Shown here: positions 46,176-57,443 of the stretch, in pieces
Position numbering within the stretch: the first letter of the stretch is position 1
Layout: every line of letters starts with the position of its first letter
DNA from: Phialocephala subalpina
Lineage: Eukaryota > Ascomycota > Leotiomycetes > Helotiales > Mollisiaceae
Assembly (NCBI GenBank): GCA_900073065.1
Contig: FJOG01000017.1
Location: 492,149 to 556,148, forward strand
Length of the DNA: 64,000 nt
Reading direction: 5' to 3'
Program-made: the position numbers and the translations under genes
The notes under the pieces: model-generated
The model's input: only the letters and a program-made list of their open reading frames with translations
What the model was told of the DNA's origin: nothing
The model's database searches: none

Positions 46176-47287
46176 ATGACCAAAGTACGCCCTGACAACC
46201 CCTCAAACCTCAAAGACTTCAAAGTACTCTCCTTCGACGTCTACTCAACCCTAATCGACGAGCCCTCTGGAATGTTCACCGGGCTCCAACCTCTTTTGTC
46301 TCGCCTTCCACCCTTAAACCCCTATTCTAACAACAGAGAAAATACCCTTGCCGAATTCGGAGGATTCGAGCACGAGCTTCAAGCCTCCCAACCTTCACTC
46401 CGATACAACGAGCTCCTGCCTTTAGCCTACAAAGCCTTCGCCAAATATTTGGGTTTAGATGGGCCATCTGAGGACGAGGCGAAGGCTTTTGGGGACAGTA
46501 TTGGAACATGGCCTGCGTTTCCGGATACGGTGAAAGCGCTGCTGTCGTTGTCGAAGCAATACAAACTAGTCATCTTGTCAAACATCGACGTTGATTCCAT
46601 CTCCCGCACAATTTCCGGTCCCCTCTCCCCAGTGAAGTTCGATTTGGTGTTGACAGCTCAAGAGATCGGGAGTTATAAACCTGATTTGAAGAATTTCGAG
46701 TATTTGATTCAGAAAATCGGGAGTGAGTTGGGGATCGAGAAGGGGCAGATTTTGCATACTGCGCAGAGTTTGAGGGCTGATATGGTGCCGGGGAAGAAGA
46801 TTGGGTTGAGTGGTGCTTGGATTGATAGGGAAAGGTACGTTTAAAGTTTTGGCTTTGTTTTGAAGATATATGGGAGAGGAGCTTTTCGATGTTGTAGAAA
46901 ATCTCATACTAATTCCTCTCTGTAGGCAGGATGAGAAGGTGAAGATGTTGAAGGAGAGAGGGGAGGTGGACTTTACTTGGAGGTTTGAAAGTATGGGGGA
47001 GATGGCTGAGGCGCAGAGTTTGAGGGCTGATATGGTGCCGGGGAAGAAGATTGGGTTGAGTGGTGCTTGGATTGATAGGGAAAGGTACGTTTAAAGTTTT
47101 GGCTTTGTTTTGAAGATATATGGGAGAGGAGCTTTTCGATGTTGTAGAAAATCTCATACTAATTCCTCTCTGTAGGCAGGATGAGAAGGTGAAGATGTTG
47201 AAGGAGAGAGGGGAGGTGGACTTTACTTGGAGGTTTGAAAGTATGGGGGAGATGGCTGAGGGCCCCACGCCCCCCCCGAACTCATAA
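46176..47287 (+). CDS. Haloacid dehalogenase type II-like hydrolase with duplicated 3' segment
   Basis: Three exons as the sequence stands: 46176-46834, 46926-47084 and 47176-47287; 309 residues. HAD motifs: the nucleophile Asp in VLSFDVYSTLIDEP, motif II LVILSNIDVDS, the motif III lysine in EIGSYKPDLKNFEY, then HTAQSLRADMVPGKKIGLSG and AWIDRER. This is the fungal 2-haloalkanoic-acid-dehalogenase-like group, a small-molecule hydrolase or phosphatase of unknown substrate. The last part sits in a perfect 250-bp tandem duplication (46761-47010 and 47011-47260) that includes the 91-base intron. Exonic content per copy is 159 bases, so the spliced product stays in frame and gains 53 residues duplicating motif IV and the C-terminal block (VDFTWRFESMGEMAE). 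A single-copy version would encode 256 residues. Confidence 0.88.
46761..47260. repeat. Perfect 250-bp direct tandem duplication (two copies)
   Basis: Copies 46761-47010 and 47011-47260 show no difference on line-by-line comparison. Each contains the end of one exon, a whole intron (GTACGT...CTGTAG) and the start of the next exon. Either a very recent duplication or an assembly artefact. Confidence 0.95.
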
Positions 47288-47493
47288 CGCCACGCTTCCA
47301 ACAACTCGACAAGAGACCATCCGCTGTCTCCACAAAATTTCATCTCCAGCCAGACTCAAGGCAGCCACTCGGCTCTCATAAATCTGATCGGTTGATCAGT
47401 ACTTCTTCCACTTGTGCTGGAATGTTTCTGTGTCATTCCTGAGGCCAAAACCTGACCCAAAAAGGTTAAACTTCGATCGGCCAATGATGTTTT

Positions 47494-50097
47494 TCAGGGC
47501 TTTATGGAATTCTCGTACCCTGCCGAGAGACTCATGAAAGTATCAATCTCATTTAGACCGTCTGTCTCCAGACTCTGCATCAGCTCGAGTTGTTGTTCTT
47601 GACTGAGACTTCCTTGTCTCATCTCTGTGTCGAAATGCTCGTCCGCAAACATGTGGGCGCCGAAGGTGTTGTACGGCGTGGGTTGCATGAAATAGGATGG
47701 ATCGGCGATAACTGGTTGCTGCATCTGCTGCATTTGTGATGATGAAGGTGGCGGTGCTAGAACCTGGGATTGCCCAACTGCCATGGAGTTCCAGGCATTC
47801 GGGAGGGCTTGAGGTTGCGTGAAATCAGGAGGGAAGTAGCTGAACCGGCGATCTGTTTGTATGCTGGATGGACCAGCGAAGATAGAATTAGAGCGGAAAG
47901 ATGGCTGTGGTGGAGGTAGAGAACTAGCGAATTCGAAATTCGAGACTGGCTCCGGCATCTCATTGAAGACATAACCGAATTGAGGAGGCGAATGGTATGC
48001 GTTCTGAGAATATGCAAGCGAGCCAGTTGTAGCACTAGAATGTTCCGACGCTGAAGGAGAGTTGGCATCGGTTAGAGATGATGGAGATGTTGCTGAGAGT
48101 AACGATGGTGCCTGCGAACTTTCTCTCGTGTCGTAGCTCTTGAGGATTGCTTTGGCTAGTGTTGCATAGAGATCCGAAGCTGCTGAAGTCCCGGGCCAGC
48201 GTTCTCGACACTTAAGAATAACATCGAGAGCAATCTCAATATGCTCCTCCAGCTCCTCTTTAGGATGCAAAGCCCGAACTTCGGGATAAGAAATCGACCA
48301 GAGCACCGTGTTTACAGCTTGAAATATTGTTAGAACAAATATCCAGGTGATGTCCACCATAGCGGATGACATCTGTTTGCTGGTGCTTTTGATATTTGTC
48401 GAAGCGGCGTCGTAGCACGTTATGGCCGAACGGACGGACGGTTTCGGAACCTGAGGTGATGGCCTCAAAAGCATTACGACCATTGTGTTATATCGTCCAA
48501 CGAACCTGAGAGAAGGGTTAGTGGCATTTCATCAGATCGGTGACAAGGTTACTGACCATGGCTTGCTCCAAGGAGGACTCTGAGGACAGTTGTCCACCCA
48601 ATCCTTGAGTTTCTGCTCCATTTGGGCGTACCAAGGATGGTCCTCACTCCGTGGTTCGGGTCGTTTCTTCTGATATAGCACTCGTCGAATCTCCGCTTGA
48701 AGAAGACGCATCCGAAGGAAGTGAATGGTCACAGTCTTCTTCTCTGAGACTGGCCCAGGTAGGATGCCTTCTGCAGTTATGTATTCGTCGTCTATTGGTT
48801 CAAAGAATCCGACATCAACGTGATCTTGACCAGTTGCAAATGCATTGGGCCGTCCCATGCTGTGTGCGAGGCCAAACTCCATTGAAAGAATGATCCAGGA
48901 AAGTCGTCGTCTCATATCCATCTCCAAAGGCCCAATTTGAGCTGCACCTGTAGTAATAGTCTTTTCCTCGGTCAGACCAAGTTGCTGACAGAGACGTGTC
49001 GCTAGTCCTACGATGTAATAGATGGCCGTCCGCGTTGGGGTCAGAAGCGAATACTGAGCGATCAAGACCAAGCACTGGAGCGTTCTCAAATCCTTGGGAC
49101 GGACGACATCTTCCATGTAGCCCATAGCTGCAAGATAGTAACTGTCCGCCAGACCAGCATATTGGGGATCCAGTTTCTGCATCGAGATTGCAAGCATCAT
49201 TCGGACAACGAAATTTTTATAAGGATCGGTACTTCCATCGTACACTTCTTGCATATCCTTGGCAAAGGTGGGCTCGTGTAAAGTCGGTGTTAAATACTGA
49301 GCTGCCGAAGTGTAAGACTGGGGTCAGGAGAAGCCGCAGAAGCGCCAAATTGGGGTTGAGAAATTCTAGATTCAGAAATAAACGCGACTTACCTTTCTGA
49401 TTGAACACCTCTACCAGTTTGTCTGCCACCAAGCGACTCGGCAAGGTGGGAGCTGGCACAGCGCTGATCATAGGATATGACTTCTTACGAGTAGCTGCTT
49501 CGGGTGACTGCACAGGAGTCCGACGCTGGCGGACCTCAGGCACAAGCTCCCTAATGCTCCTCGAATCGGTATACTTCTTTGCTTCCTCCATGACTAGCCT
49601 TGTCATTGCAATGCCACTCGAAGGGCCCAAGAACCGCGGTGTCTCATCATCCTCATCCAAGCGGACGAGTCCACCTGGCCGTACAATGTCTTCAGTATTC
49701 TGTGGGAAGCCCTCCTCCTCGGTGTATTGGCCCAGTTCTGCCTCCAGAGCCCTCACTTTATCCTGGAGTCGGATCACATATGTTCGAGATATCTTCTTTC
49801 CCTTCGTCGTATCGAAGTACTCACAAATCGCGCCAGCCCTCTCGCAGGGTAAGCATTTGGGAAGATTGGGATCGCATCTCGTCTTTCTCTAGTCACTGTC
49901 AACACCCGCATGCTTGGAACAAGGCTGATAAGAATGGCACAAACCTGGCGACACCGACAGCATGCTGTCAGAGTATGCGCGATCCTAGGCGAATGGTCAT
50001 CACTTTCATGACTGCTTTCTCGAGCACGAGAGGTCTTGGCCTCGCGAGCTCTATTGACAGAGCTCTGGGCCTGCCGGAACAAGTCTGCCGCGTCCAT
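47494..50097 (-). CDS. Zn(II)2Cys6 transcription factor with fungal-specific (MHR) domain
   Basis: Four exons on the minus strand: 50097-49945, 49888-49393, 49301-48557 and 48505-47494; 801 residues. The zinc cluster is split by intron 1 after Q51: C46, C49, C56, C63, C66 and C73, with TACCRCRQ before the intron and RKTRCDPNLPKCLPCERAG after it. A coiled-coil-like stretch follows (YVIRLQDKVRALEAELGQY). The middle-homology domain lies at about residues 270-500 with RTLQCLVLIAQYSLLTPTRT, YIVGLATRLCQQLGL and MRRRLSWIILSMEFGLAHSM. The C-terminus is Ser/Pro/Gln-rich, likely an activation region. It is a nuclear regulator with unknown targets. Its stop is about 205 bases from the convergent HAD gene, and its promoter faces a second Zn2Cys6 gene across the sequence gap. 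Confidence 0.93.
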
Positions 50098-50865
50098 CGA
50101 CAGTGACTAACTTCACTCTATAAGCGGGAATGAGGAAATGATAATGCGCTCGAACTTGTGAGAATCATCATCATCGACGTTGCAGCCTGTGGGGGATTCT
50201 ACGACCGCGGTGGCCTTGTACAGCGGAGAGCAGGGAGGGCGAGTGGCAGCGGAATGGTGTTGCACCTGAAATCCTGGATTGTGTTGAACAAGCAAAAGTC
50301 GAGTCGCGCATCAAGAGGACATCTTCTAGAGCATGTTGGAGTTCGGCCTGATCGAGGTTCCAGTCTGTGGAGAATTTGTGCGACTTGAGAGTCGAGGATT
50401 CACACTCGGGCCTGGAGAAGAAGGGTTCACGGATGTTCCAATTGGGTGCAGGGGGAGTTGCAATCGGACGAGAACCAGGCAGGTGAGAAGGCGAGGAAAG
50501 ATGGGCGAGAGGTAGCGAGGGAAGGCAATGCACGCGGCACCCAAGGACCCAAAGGATTCTGTTCACCTTTACCTCTGTCCTATCACGACAGAAAACCGAG
50601 TAACGAGCTGCCTCTTTCTGCTCTTTTTCCAACCTGAAACCAACAGTCGCTGGCTGGCACTGCGCACACAAGCCGAGCAGTTGCATGCACATTCGGAGCG
50701 CTGAAAGTGCTTCCCTATTTGACGCTGGCGACGACGACCCTTGCTGGGCGTCCAGAAGAGGGCCTGGGCTTATCTGGCCGACGACCTTACTCGCTGCACT
50801 ACATTCAGGGATCTTTCCAGGCTGATCACGGGATTTACTTTTGTTTTTGATGTTCGGTGGGCCTG

Positions 50866-50893
50866 AGGTTGCAGGTTGCAGGTTGCAGGTTGC
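50866..50893. repeat. 7-bp tandem repeat, four copies
   Basis: AGGTTGC repeated four times, about 200 bases left of the assembly gap. Nearby CCCTGACGT repeats (51003-51022) suggest a locally repetitive area that may have caused the gap. Confidence 0.85.
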
Positions 50894-51099
50894 CACTTGC
50901 CACTCGGGCCATTGCCCGCTCCATCCTGGCCTCACATCCCGACGACTCCAGGCCGAGACTCTCTGCGCGGAGTGAAGTATATCCTCGTCATTCCAAATTT
51001 CGTCCCTGACGTCCCTGACGTCCCGAGGCTCTCTGGAACAATCGCCACCACGGTACACGAATCACCCAAGAACTTGCCAGAGGCACACTTCGGCTGCAA

Positions 51100-51499
51100 N
51101 NNNNNNNNNNNNNNNNNNNNNNNNNNNNNNNNNNNNNNNNNNNNNNNNNNNNNNNNNNNNNNNNNNNNNNNNNNNNNNNNNNNNNNNNNNNNNNNNNNNN
51201 NNNNNNNNNNNNNNNNNNNNNNNNNNNNNNNNNNNNNNNNNNNNNNNNNNNNNNNNNNNNNNNNNNNNNNNNNNNNNNNNNNNNNNNNNNNNNNNNNNNN
51301 NNNNNNNNNNNNNNNNNNNNNNNNNNNNNNNNNNNNNNNNNNNNNNNNNNNNNNNNNNNNNNNNNNNNNNNNNNNNNNNNNNNNNNNNNNNNNNNNNNNN
51401 NNNNNNNNNNNNNNNNNNNNNNNNNNNNNNNNNNNNNNNNNNNNNNNNNNNNNNNNNNNNNNNNNNNNNNNNNNNNNNNNNNNNNNNNNNNNNNNNNNN
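51100..51499. other. Assembly gap, 400 N
   Basis: Exactly 400 undetermined bases. The true length is unknown. Any reading frame drawn across it is meaningless. Confidence 1.
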
Positions 51500-51887
51500 A
51501 GACATCAACGCCGGTAAGCTTCCAAGTCGCACACGTAGCCTTCCACATCACGCCGGGTTACATCGTAGGGCCTTCTTTTCCATTGCCGTGATGAGGCATG
51601 CGATATTCCAGGTTGGAATCAGTGCGGCTAGTGCCACACGCCCTCTCTCTTGGACATCAGATCTCTACTCCTGAGCATGGCCACAGAGGATGATACCGGC
51701 TGATTATGCGTCGAAGGCCGTTCTTATCAGAATACTAGGCTAGCTTGATCCTCTACTTTTTAGTGCAAAGACTCCCGACACGCCCGAGGCTGACCTAAAA
51801 TTATAGCATAATTTTGACACGAAAATGGGAGCTGTCGAACTTGAAAATTAACTGAAACTTGACGTTGGAACTATCCATAAGCAAGCC

Positions 51888-54124
51888 ATGCCTCGCTCGG
51901 GGCCGAGTGCTGCAGATACACCTCTACTAAGGGTATCACGGCCAGTCTCTGCCTGTTCGAGATGTAAGTTCACCAAAACTTGCCGCCTTCTATCAACGGT
52001 CCGCTGACCTACATACAGGCCGTGCAGCCAAGATCAAGGTATGAGCAAAAGCTCCTACTCCGTGAGAGAAAACAAGGTTCTAACACTTTGAAGTGTGATG
52101 GCAAGCTGCCAGCTTGTACAGCATGTGAAAAATCAGGACGTGCAGGTGAATGCTCGAGTGCTAATGACCAATTCGCAAAAGGCAAAGAACGCAGGTAAGT
52201 AAAAATTACCCCAGGCACATTCTCCAGCTGACACAATTCCAGCTATGTTGCTTCTCTAGAATCTCGTGTCGAGAAGCTTGAAAAACGACTTGCCTTTGCA
52301 AGGTTGCGAAAAGCATCCGTAGCGATGCACGACAATGATGAGCCAGTTGAGACACCAGATCGCAAAGATTCACTGGCGACCATCCGCGCTGCAATTCACG
52401 GGAAAGCTGCTCGGCGAAGAGAGGCAGCTGATGTAAACGAGCTCGTATCAGACTTTGGATTCTTGTAAGTACAGTACATTTGATTAGTCCATGTTGAGCC
52501 TCCAACTGATGTACCAGGTCGGTGAACGCCACTACTCGTGATTTCGAGACGTCTACGAGCAATATGACCTTCGCTCGACTTGTCTTGGCTGCGACAAACA
52601 ATGAAGGAGTACCCAAGTCGCAGCCATTCCAGCTTCCTTCGAGACCAGCAGCTATGGCTCTGATCCAATTTTATCTTGATAACGTCTTCGCTCTGTTTCC
52701 GGTGTTCTCTGAGACTGCTTTGTTCAACGCGCTCGATGCCGTATATCAAGAGAATGGTAGTCCTGTGACAGACCTCGAACACTGGCTTCTATATATGGTC
52801 CTTGCAATAGGCGCCATTGGCCAATCTAGAAGCAGTCAAGACGCGTACTACGCAGACGGAGTTCTCTGGGTTGGCCGAGCATTGCGCTATGCTGACAGAG
52901 TTCTCATGCCGGGATATGTGTCCCAAATACAAGCTCTAGTTTTGCTTGTGCAATACTCCATGTTAGATCCGGCCCACTTCGACAGCTGGCAGCTCATTGG
53001 CTTTGCATGTCGGGCAGTGGTGGACTTGGGCTTCCATCAAGATCCTCCAAAGGAGCAAGTCAGTGATAAAAATACTTTGGAGCTACGACGCAAGATCTTT
53101 TACTGTGTTTACTCGCTCGATCGGTAAGAAACACCTTTTCCATGGTTAAGTTTTGGAACTCACACCTCGTAGATCAATCAGTATGGTTCATGCCAGGTCA
53201 TTCTCGTTCACAGATGACTCCACGAGTGTTGCTTTTCCAACCCCACCAGCAACGCTTAGTTCACCCTCTTCGAATGGAAACTCTGCCACAGGACCTCACT
53301 CTATGGAAACAGCCCTTCTCTTGTTCCAATTACGACAGTTGCAATCGTCATGGTATCAGGAGCTTTTCCAGTCCAGTCGAGATCCGTTACAAAATTCTTC
53401 GATGTACATTTGGCAGATGTGCCAAGAGATGCGCGAGTGGTCAGAATCATTTCCTGACAGTCTTCCCCTGGCGTTCAAGGACTTCTTCGATCTCGAGCTA
53501 CTATACAGTTATGTCTACTGTTTAGCACCGTCATGCCGGGTGCAAGCACCCTCAGCTTATGGCAAGACTTTGATCTTCGAGTACAGCATAGCATACATGC
53601 AAAAGATATTCCCGATAAGTCGAGATCCAATCAACACCGCTTTCTACACATACCATGATGCCTTGAGGGTATACTTCATCGGTGGCCAGTTTCTTGCCGT
53701 TCTTGGCGATAATCAAGACCAGCTTCTAAACGGAATCACTCAATTTCCAGCAGCCATTGCAGGCTCTCCACCTCCTCCACCTCTTCCAAGCAATGCAGGC
53801 ATGGATAGCATCGATCGCAGTATCAATTGTATCAATCACATCAAGGAGACGCTGAAGACATTCGGACATCGATGGGAAGACTCCAAGGCTCTTCTAACCA
53901 ATTTTGAATTGCAGGCTGCGCCATTGTCTGCATCTCTATTACGCCGCAAACATCATATTGATGACTTCACACGGAACAGTCATAGTCCCCCAAGCTACAT
54001 ACAACAATCCAACTTCGATACGGAGCCCAAATTCGACGCAATGGGTAACATCATCGTTGAGGATTGGTCAAATATGGGGTCGGGATATTCGGGTGGACCC
54101 GGCGTAGGTCAACATGGTGTATAG
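51888..54124 (+). CDS. Zn(II)2Cys6 transcription factor with fungal-specific domain
   Basis: Six exons: 51888-51963, 52019-52038 (20 bases), 52094-52194, 52243-52464, 52518-53123 and 53173-54124; 658 residues. The zinc cluster is built from the first three exons: C23, C26, C33, C40, C43 and C52, as ACSRCRAAKIKCDGKLPAC and then TACEKSGRAGEC; the last loop is eight residues. The linker/coiled coil ASLESRVEKLEKRLAFARL follows. The fungal regulatory domain reads AMALIQFYLDNVFALFPVFS, IQALVLLVQYSMLDP, WQLIGFACRAVVDLGFHQD and LRRKIFYCVYSLDRSIS across intron 5. The C-terminus ends with a Gly-rich tail. A nuclear regulator with unknown targets. It lies 518 bases upstream of, and on the same strand as, the repeat-bearing precursor-like gene. 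Confidence 0.93.
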
Positions 54125-54642
54125 ACGGTCATTCTCGAAACGACTTTATGTCTTGACGTCCTTCATGATCAATCAAAATAAATTTCATGTTCTCTCCTTC
54201 GGCATTTCAATGTTCCTACGATGTTCGCGGTGCAAGGGGTCGTTCCTTCCTTCCCTGTCCGAATGAGATGGTCACGTTTCCGCCCCAGCTCCTTCCTATA
54301 TGGTGAGCAGAGGAAAGCCTACTTCTTTCCTTCGTTTTCACGCAGGTATTCTCCTCTTCACATCATCAATCAGAACTTCAATAGTTGTCAGCAGTCTTAC
54401 AACACATCACCTCAGGGTGATGTCCTATCGTCAAATTATCATTAAGATCATCAACGACTGCGAAACAACGTTTATGCTACGACCAAGCTTGCTCTTGTCT
54501 CTGGTCGGCCTACTCAAAATCACTGATTACCTTGAGGCACGAAAGCCTCTTCATCCGTACTCAAGCCACTTCGTGAGTAGCTCCTCCAGCTATACGCATT
54601 TCATCTGAGCTGACTGATGCCTGGCAGACACACATCTTCAAA
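54125..54642. promoter_or_regulatory. Upstream region of the repeat-bearing precursor-like gene
   Basis: 518 bases between two plus-strand genes; short overlapping frames but no credible gene. A leader exon upstream of 54643 cannot be excluded. Confidence 0.4.
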
Positions 54643-57443
54643 ATGAACGAACTCCGTCGGCTCCGTAACATGGCTCCAAAGCTCATCATGGTGTCGCTCA
54701 AATGCATCGTTCTTGCGATGCTCGTCCTCTGCGTTGTCTACCCATCAACAACATTGCTCAAGATTCCTCGCCCAGCAAGAGGCGCAAGTCTACGTTCTTC
54801 TAATGATCATCACCAACAACACATGGACGTTCACAATGTCGACACTCATACTCCCAAGGACATACTCTCAACACAGGCCAAGATGATGGTTGATCTCGTC
54901 GCTCGTAAGGTTGAAGATGCGGGATCGTCGATGATCGATCATCATGTTACTCATGCAACACCTCTCTGCGAGAGAGACGTAAAGGATTCGTGGGATCGCC
55001 TCTATGGTAAAGGATGCAACAGCGCAGGAGGACGCGCCCTCACAGAGAGAGACACGGAATGGACAATGGGCCAGTGGGATCGCCTCAATGGCAAAGGACA
55101 TGCCATCACCAAGAGATATACCGAAGGCTCTATGAATGATTGGTACAAGACTCATGGTCAACCCCTCGCTGAGAGAGATATGGAAGCATCGAACAATAAT
55201 TGGGGTCACCCTCCCGCTGAGAGAGATACCGAAGGTTCAATGAACGATTGGTACAAAACTCATGGACACCCTCTTGCTGAGAGAGATACCGAAGGCTCCA
55301 TGAATGATTGGTACAAGACTCACGGACATCTTCTCTCAGAGAAGTCACAAGATCCTCAGGGCAATGATATTTCAAAACGACACCATATCAGACCGGATTC
55401 TCAAATGACGAGTACCCAATACACAACCACTACGGATTTAGAGATCTTTGCTAGAGGATGGCCCAGGCCTAAGGGACCGGTTGTGACCAGGCATCCACAT
55501 CCACCCGCCGCAGTTGTTGCGAGAAGAATCCACCAGAGTAGATCAAGCCCGCAACCAAACAAAGATCAGTCAGCTGTCAGTGCGCGCTCAGAAATTTCTG
55601 CTAGATCTGGGGGTCAGAAGCCGTATGTGTGCCCCCACCACGACCCATGGTGCCATTACCCCCATTACCGACTTATTTCTGGCCCTCTTGCTGGTGGGTC
55701 GAAGAAGCCAAAGCCACCCACTGGAGTCTCGGCTAGAAGAATACCACCAGGACAGATACGTCCCTACAAACCCAAGCCTTCGAACAAGCCACAGCCACCC
55801 TCTGGAGTTGTTGCTCGTGAGGATGAGCATGCGAAACGCTATGAAGATTGTGTTATAGCTCAGATCCCTCCTGTCGCTCTCGAGGACACTGATCAAACAG
55901 CTCCAAATGTCCAGCCTCGACGTGTTCCTTGCCACCGTCCCCCGCGGGTCGCTACCACGACTGACTTCGCAACTGGCACAACTGCGGCTGAAGTGATTGA
56001 ACCTCGTGAGTACGTCCCAGAAGACCGCGTGGTAGCCAGGTGCTTCTGCCGCTTTGACGAACATTGTACCTTGCCTGGCGACAATATCAAGGCTAGAGGT
56101 TGCGGTTGCAGCGGTTGCGGGTGCGGTTGCCAATCTCAAGGTAGCACATCCATTCACAGGAGAGGGGGTGATATCCTCAATACTTCAGAGCCAGGACGTA
56201 CAGAGGGATGTTCTTGCAACCCTAAGTCCGGCTGCTCTTACCCAAAGATCGAGAAGACTCAAACTGGATCTTTCTTGAACGGGTACAAATGTGCACCTGA
56301 CGAGAAACCGTGTCCATGGTGGTTGGAATTCACGAACCCCGACACTGTCCGTACCAGCAAAGCTAATAATAGCCAGCCGAAAAACCAAACGACTGTCCAC
56401 AAGCGAGTTGACGCCACACCAGAGCTCTTCGCCCCCAAGGACAAAACTGTCACGGTCTGCCGCCGTAGATGCCATCGAGGTTCGCATGGTAGATGGGAAT
56501 GCCGCTGCGATACCCCCACAGCTACCAAGCGCGATGAAGATCTCGATTCTACAGATACGCAGGAAGACACCAACTCTGGCGGCATCGTACCTACTCGTGA
56601 GATTGAGATCAACAATGGAAACAAGAACAAAATTTCCATGATTTGTCTTTGGCCGTGCGGAAGAACCCCAGGTGGTGGCTGCCGCTGCCCACGCTTCGTT
56701 CCAAGAGGGTCTATCAGACGCGATGGAGATCTCGAATCCACAGAGACGTCAGACGAGAATAATTCCACCGGCATCGCACCTATCATGGCTTACCTCGAGT
56801 CTCATGAGAGTGAGATCAACAATGGAAATATCTCGAAAGTCGATGTTGGACCGAGCAATAACGCTGGAACGGACAAAACTCCTAACCCAGAGGAGCTCAC
56901 ACCTGAACAGAAACAAATGGCCAAACGCATCTTCTTTGTCGTTATTGGAATCGTTGGTAGCTGCGTCGTATCCATGTCACTGCTATATTTGTGGCACCTT
57001 CACAGACGTCGAGTGATGCAAAAGTCGTTCAGTCATCGCAAGCCTGAGACCTCGCAGAAGTCATTTGGTGGCATGAGACGAATTGACGAAGATCCTTACG
57101 AAGATTTGGGTACTCTACCTATGACTCTTGATGGTGCGAACGATGGATGGACAAAATGGATTCTTCGAAAGCAGGGTGTAAGCCTCGACCATCTTGTCCT
57201 CGGCAGCCTGGGTCTTTTATAAAGGAATGCTGCTGACCAACATACCAGAATTCAAAGCCAAACCAGCTTTCTCCAACACCCAAGAATTGCCCTCCTCGTA
57301 TTCCGACTCTAAGACTACCTCAGCCAATCTTCTCGAGTGTGCGAAGAGCCAACGGTATCAGTACAGAATCAAGTATGGGATATGACAAGTTCGACTTCAA
57401 GGGTAGATATGGGTCCAAGGCGAAGTGGACTTCTACAGTCTGA
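54643..57443 (+). CDS. Large repeat-bearing, membrane-anchored precursor-like protein (candidate peptide precursor)
   Basis: Two exons, 54643-57177 and 57249-57443; 909 residues. I recognise no family. Visible parts in order: a hydrophobic N-terminal anchor or signal (about 14-39); six units at 112-234 separated by ER, KR or EK, with cores WDRLYGKGC, WDRLNGKGH, WYKTHGQPL, a shortened NNWGHPP, WYKTHGHPL and WYKTHGHLL; a basic Pro-rich stretch with many [VS]AR/ARR/KR sites (271-400); Cys-rich blocks (468-497, rich in GCGC; 523-531; 550-557); two related Cys modules ending in KR/RR (605-630 and 667-693); a transmembrane span at about 763-786 followed by HRRR; and a cytosolic tail. Basic sites suggest Kex2-type cleavage in the secretory pathway. 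The architecture recalls Kex2-processed repeat proteins, but membrane anchoring and mostly ER rather than KR borders are atypical. Intron donor GGT|GTAAGC was chosen by phase; the second exon reads protein-like (SSMGYDKFDFKGRYGSKAK). Confidence 0.75.
54976..55344 (+). repeat. Six in-frame peptide repeats, about 60-bp period
   Basis: Residues 112-136, 137-158, 159-178, 179-194, 195-214 and 215-234 of the precursor-like protein. The last two full units have the same 15 residues (DTEGSMNDWYKTHGH) but differ at six third-codon positions, all synonymous. Unit four lacks YKTHG. The first two units use a different core (WDRLxGKG). Confidence 0.9.

Larger units (their letters stand above)
50098..51887. 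promoter_or_regulatory. Divergent region between two Zn2Cys6 genes, containing an assembly gap
   Basis: About 1.8 kb between opposite-strand starts. It contains a four-copy 7-bp repeat (50866-50893) and a 400-base gap. Frames across it are not protein-like, although sequence hidden in the gap could hold an exon. Promoters of both regulators should lie here. Confidence 0.45.

Noticed and set aside
47288..47493. Convergent overlap between the HAD gene and the Zn2Cys6 gene
   Set aside because: The stops are about 205 bases apart, an ordinary spacing; no overlap of coding sequence.
54976..55344. Dikaritin/ustiloxin-type RiPP precursor
   Set aside because: Those precursors have KR-bounded repeats with a Tyr-containing short core and sit next to UstY-type DUF3328 proteins and a tyrosinase; none is in the window and only one border is KR.
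54868..55375. Minus-strand frames with repeated SL/CTN motifs opposite the repeat region
   Set aside because: Simple reverse-strand images of the 60-bp repeats; the plus strand shows the synonymous-change pattern expected of the real coding strand.
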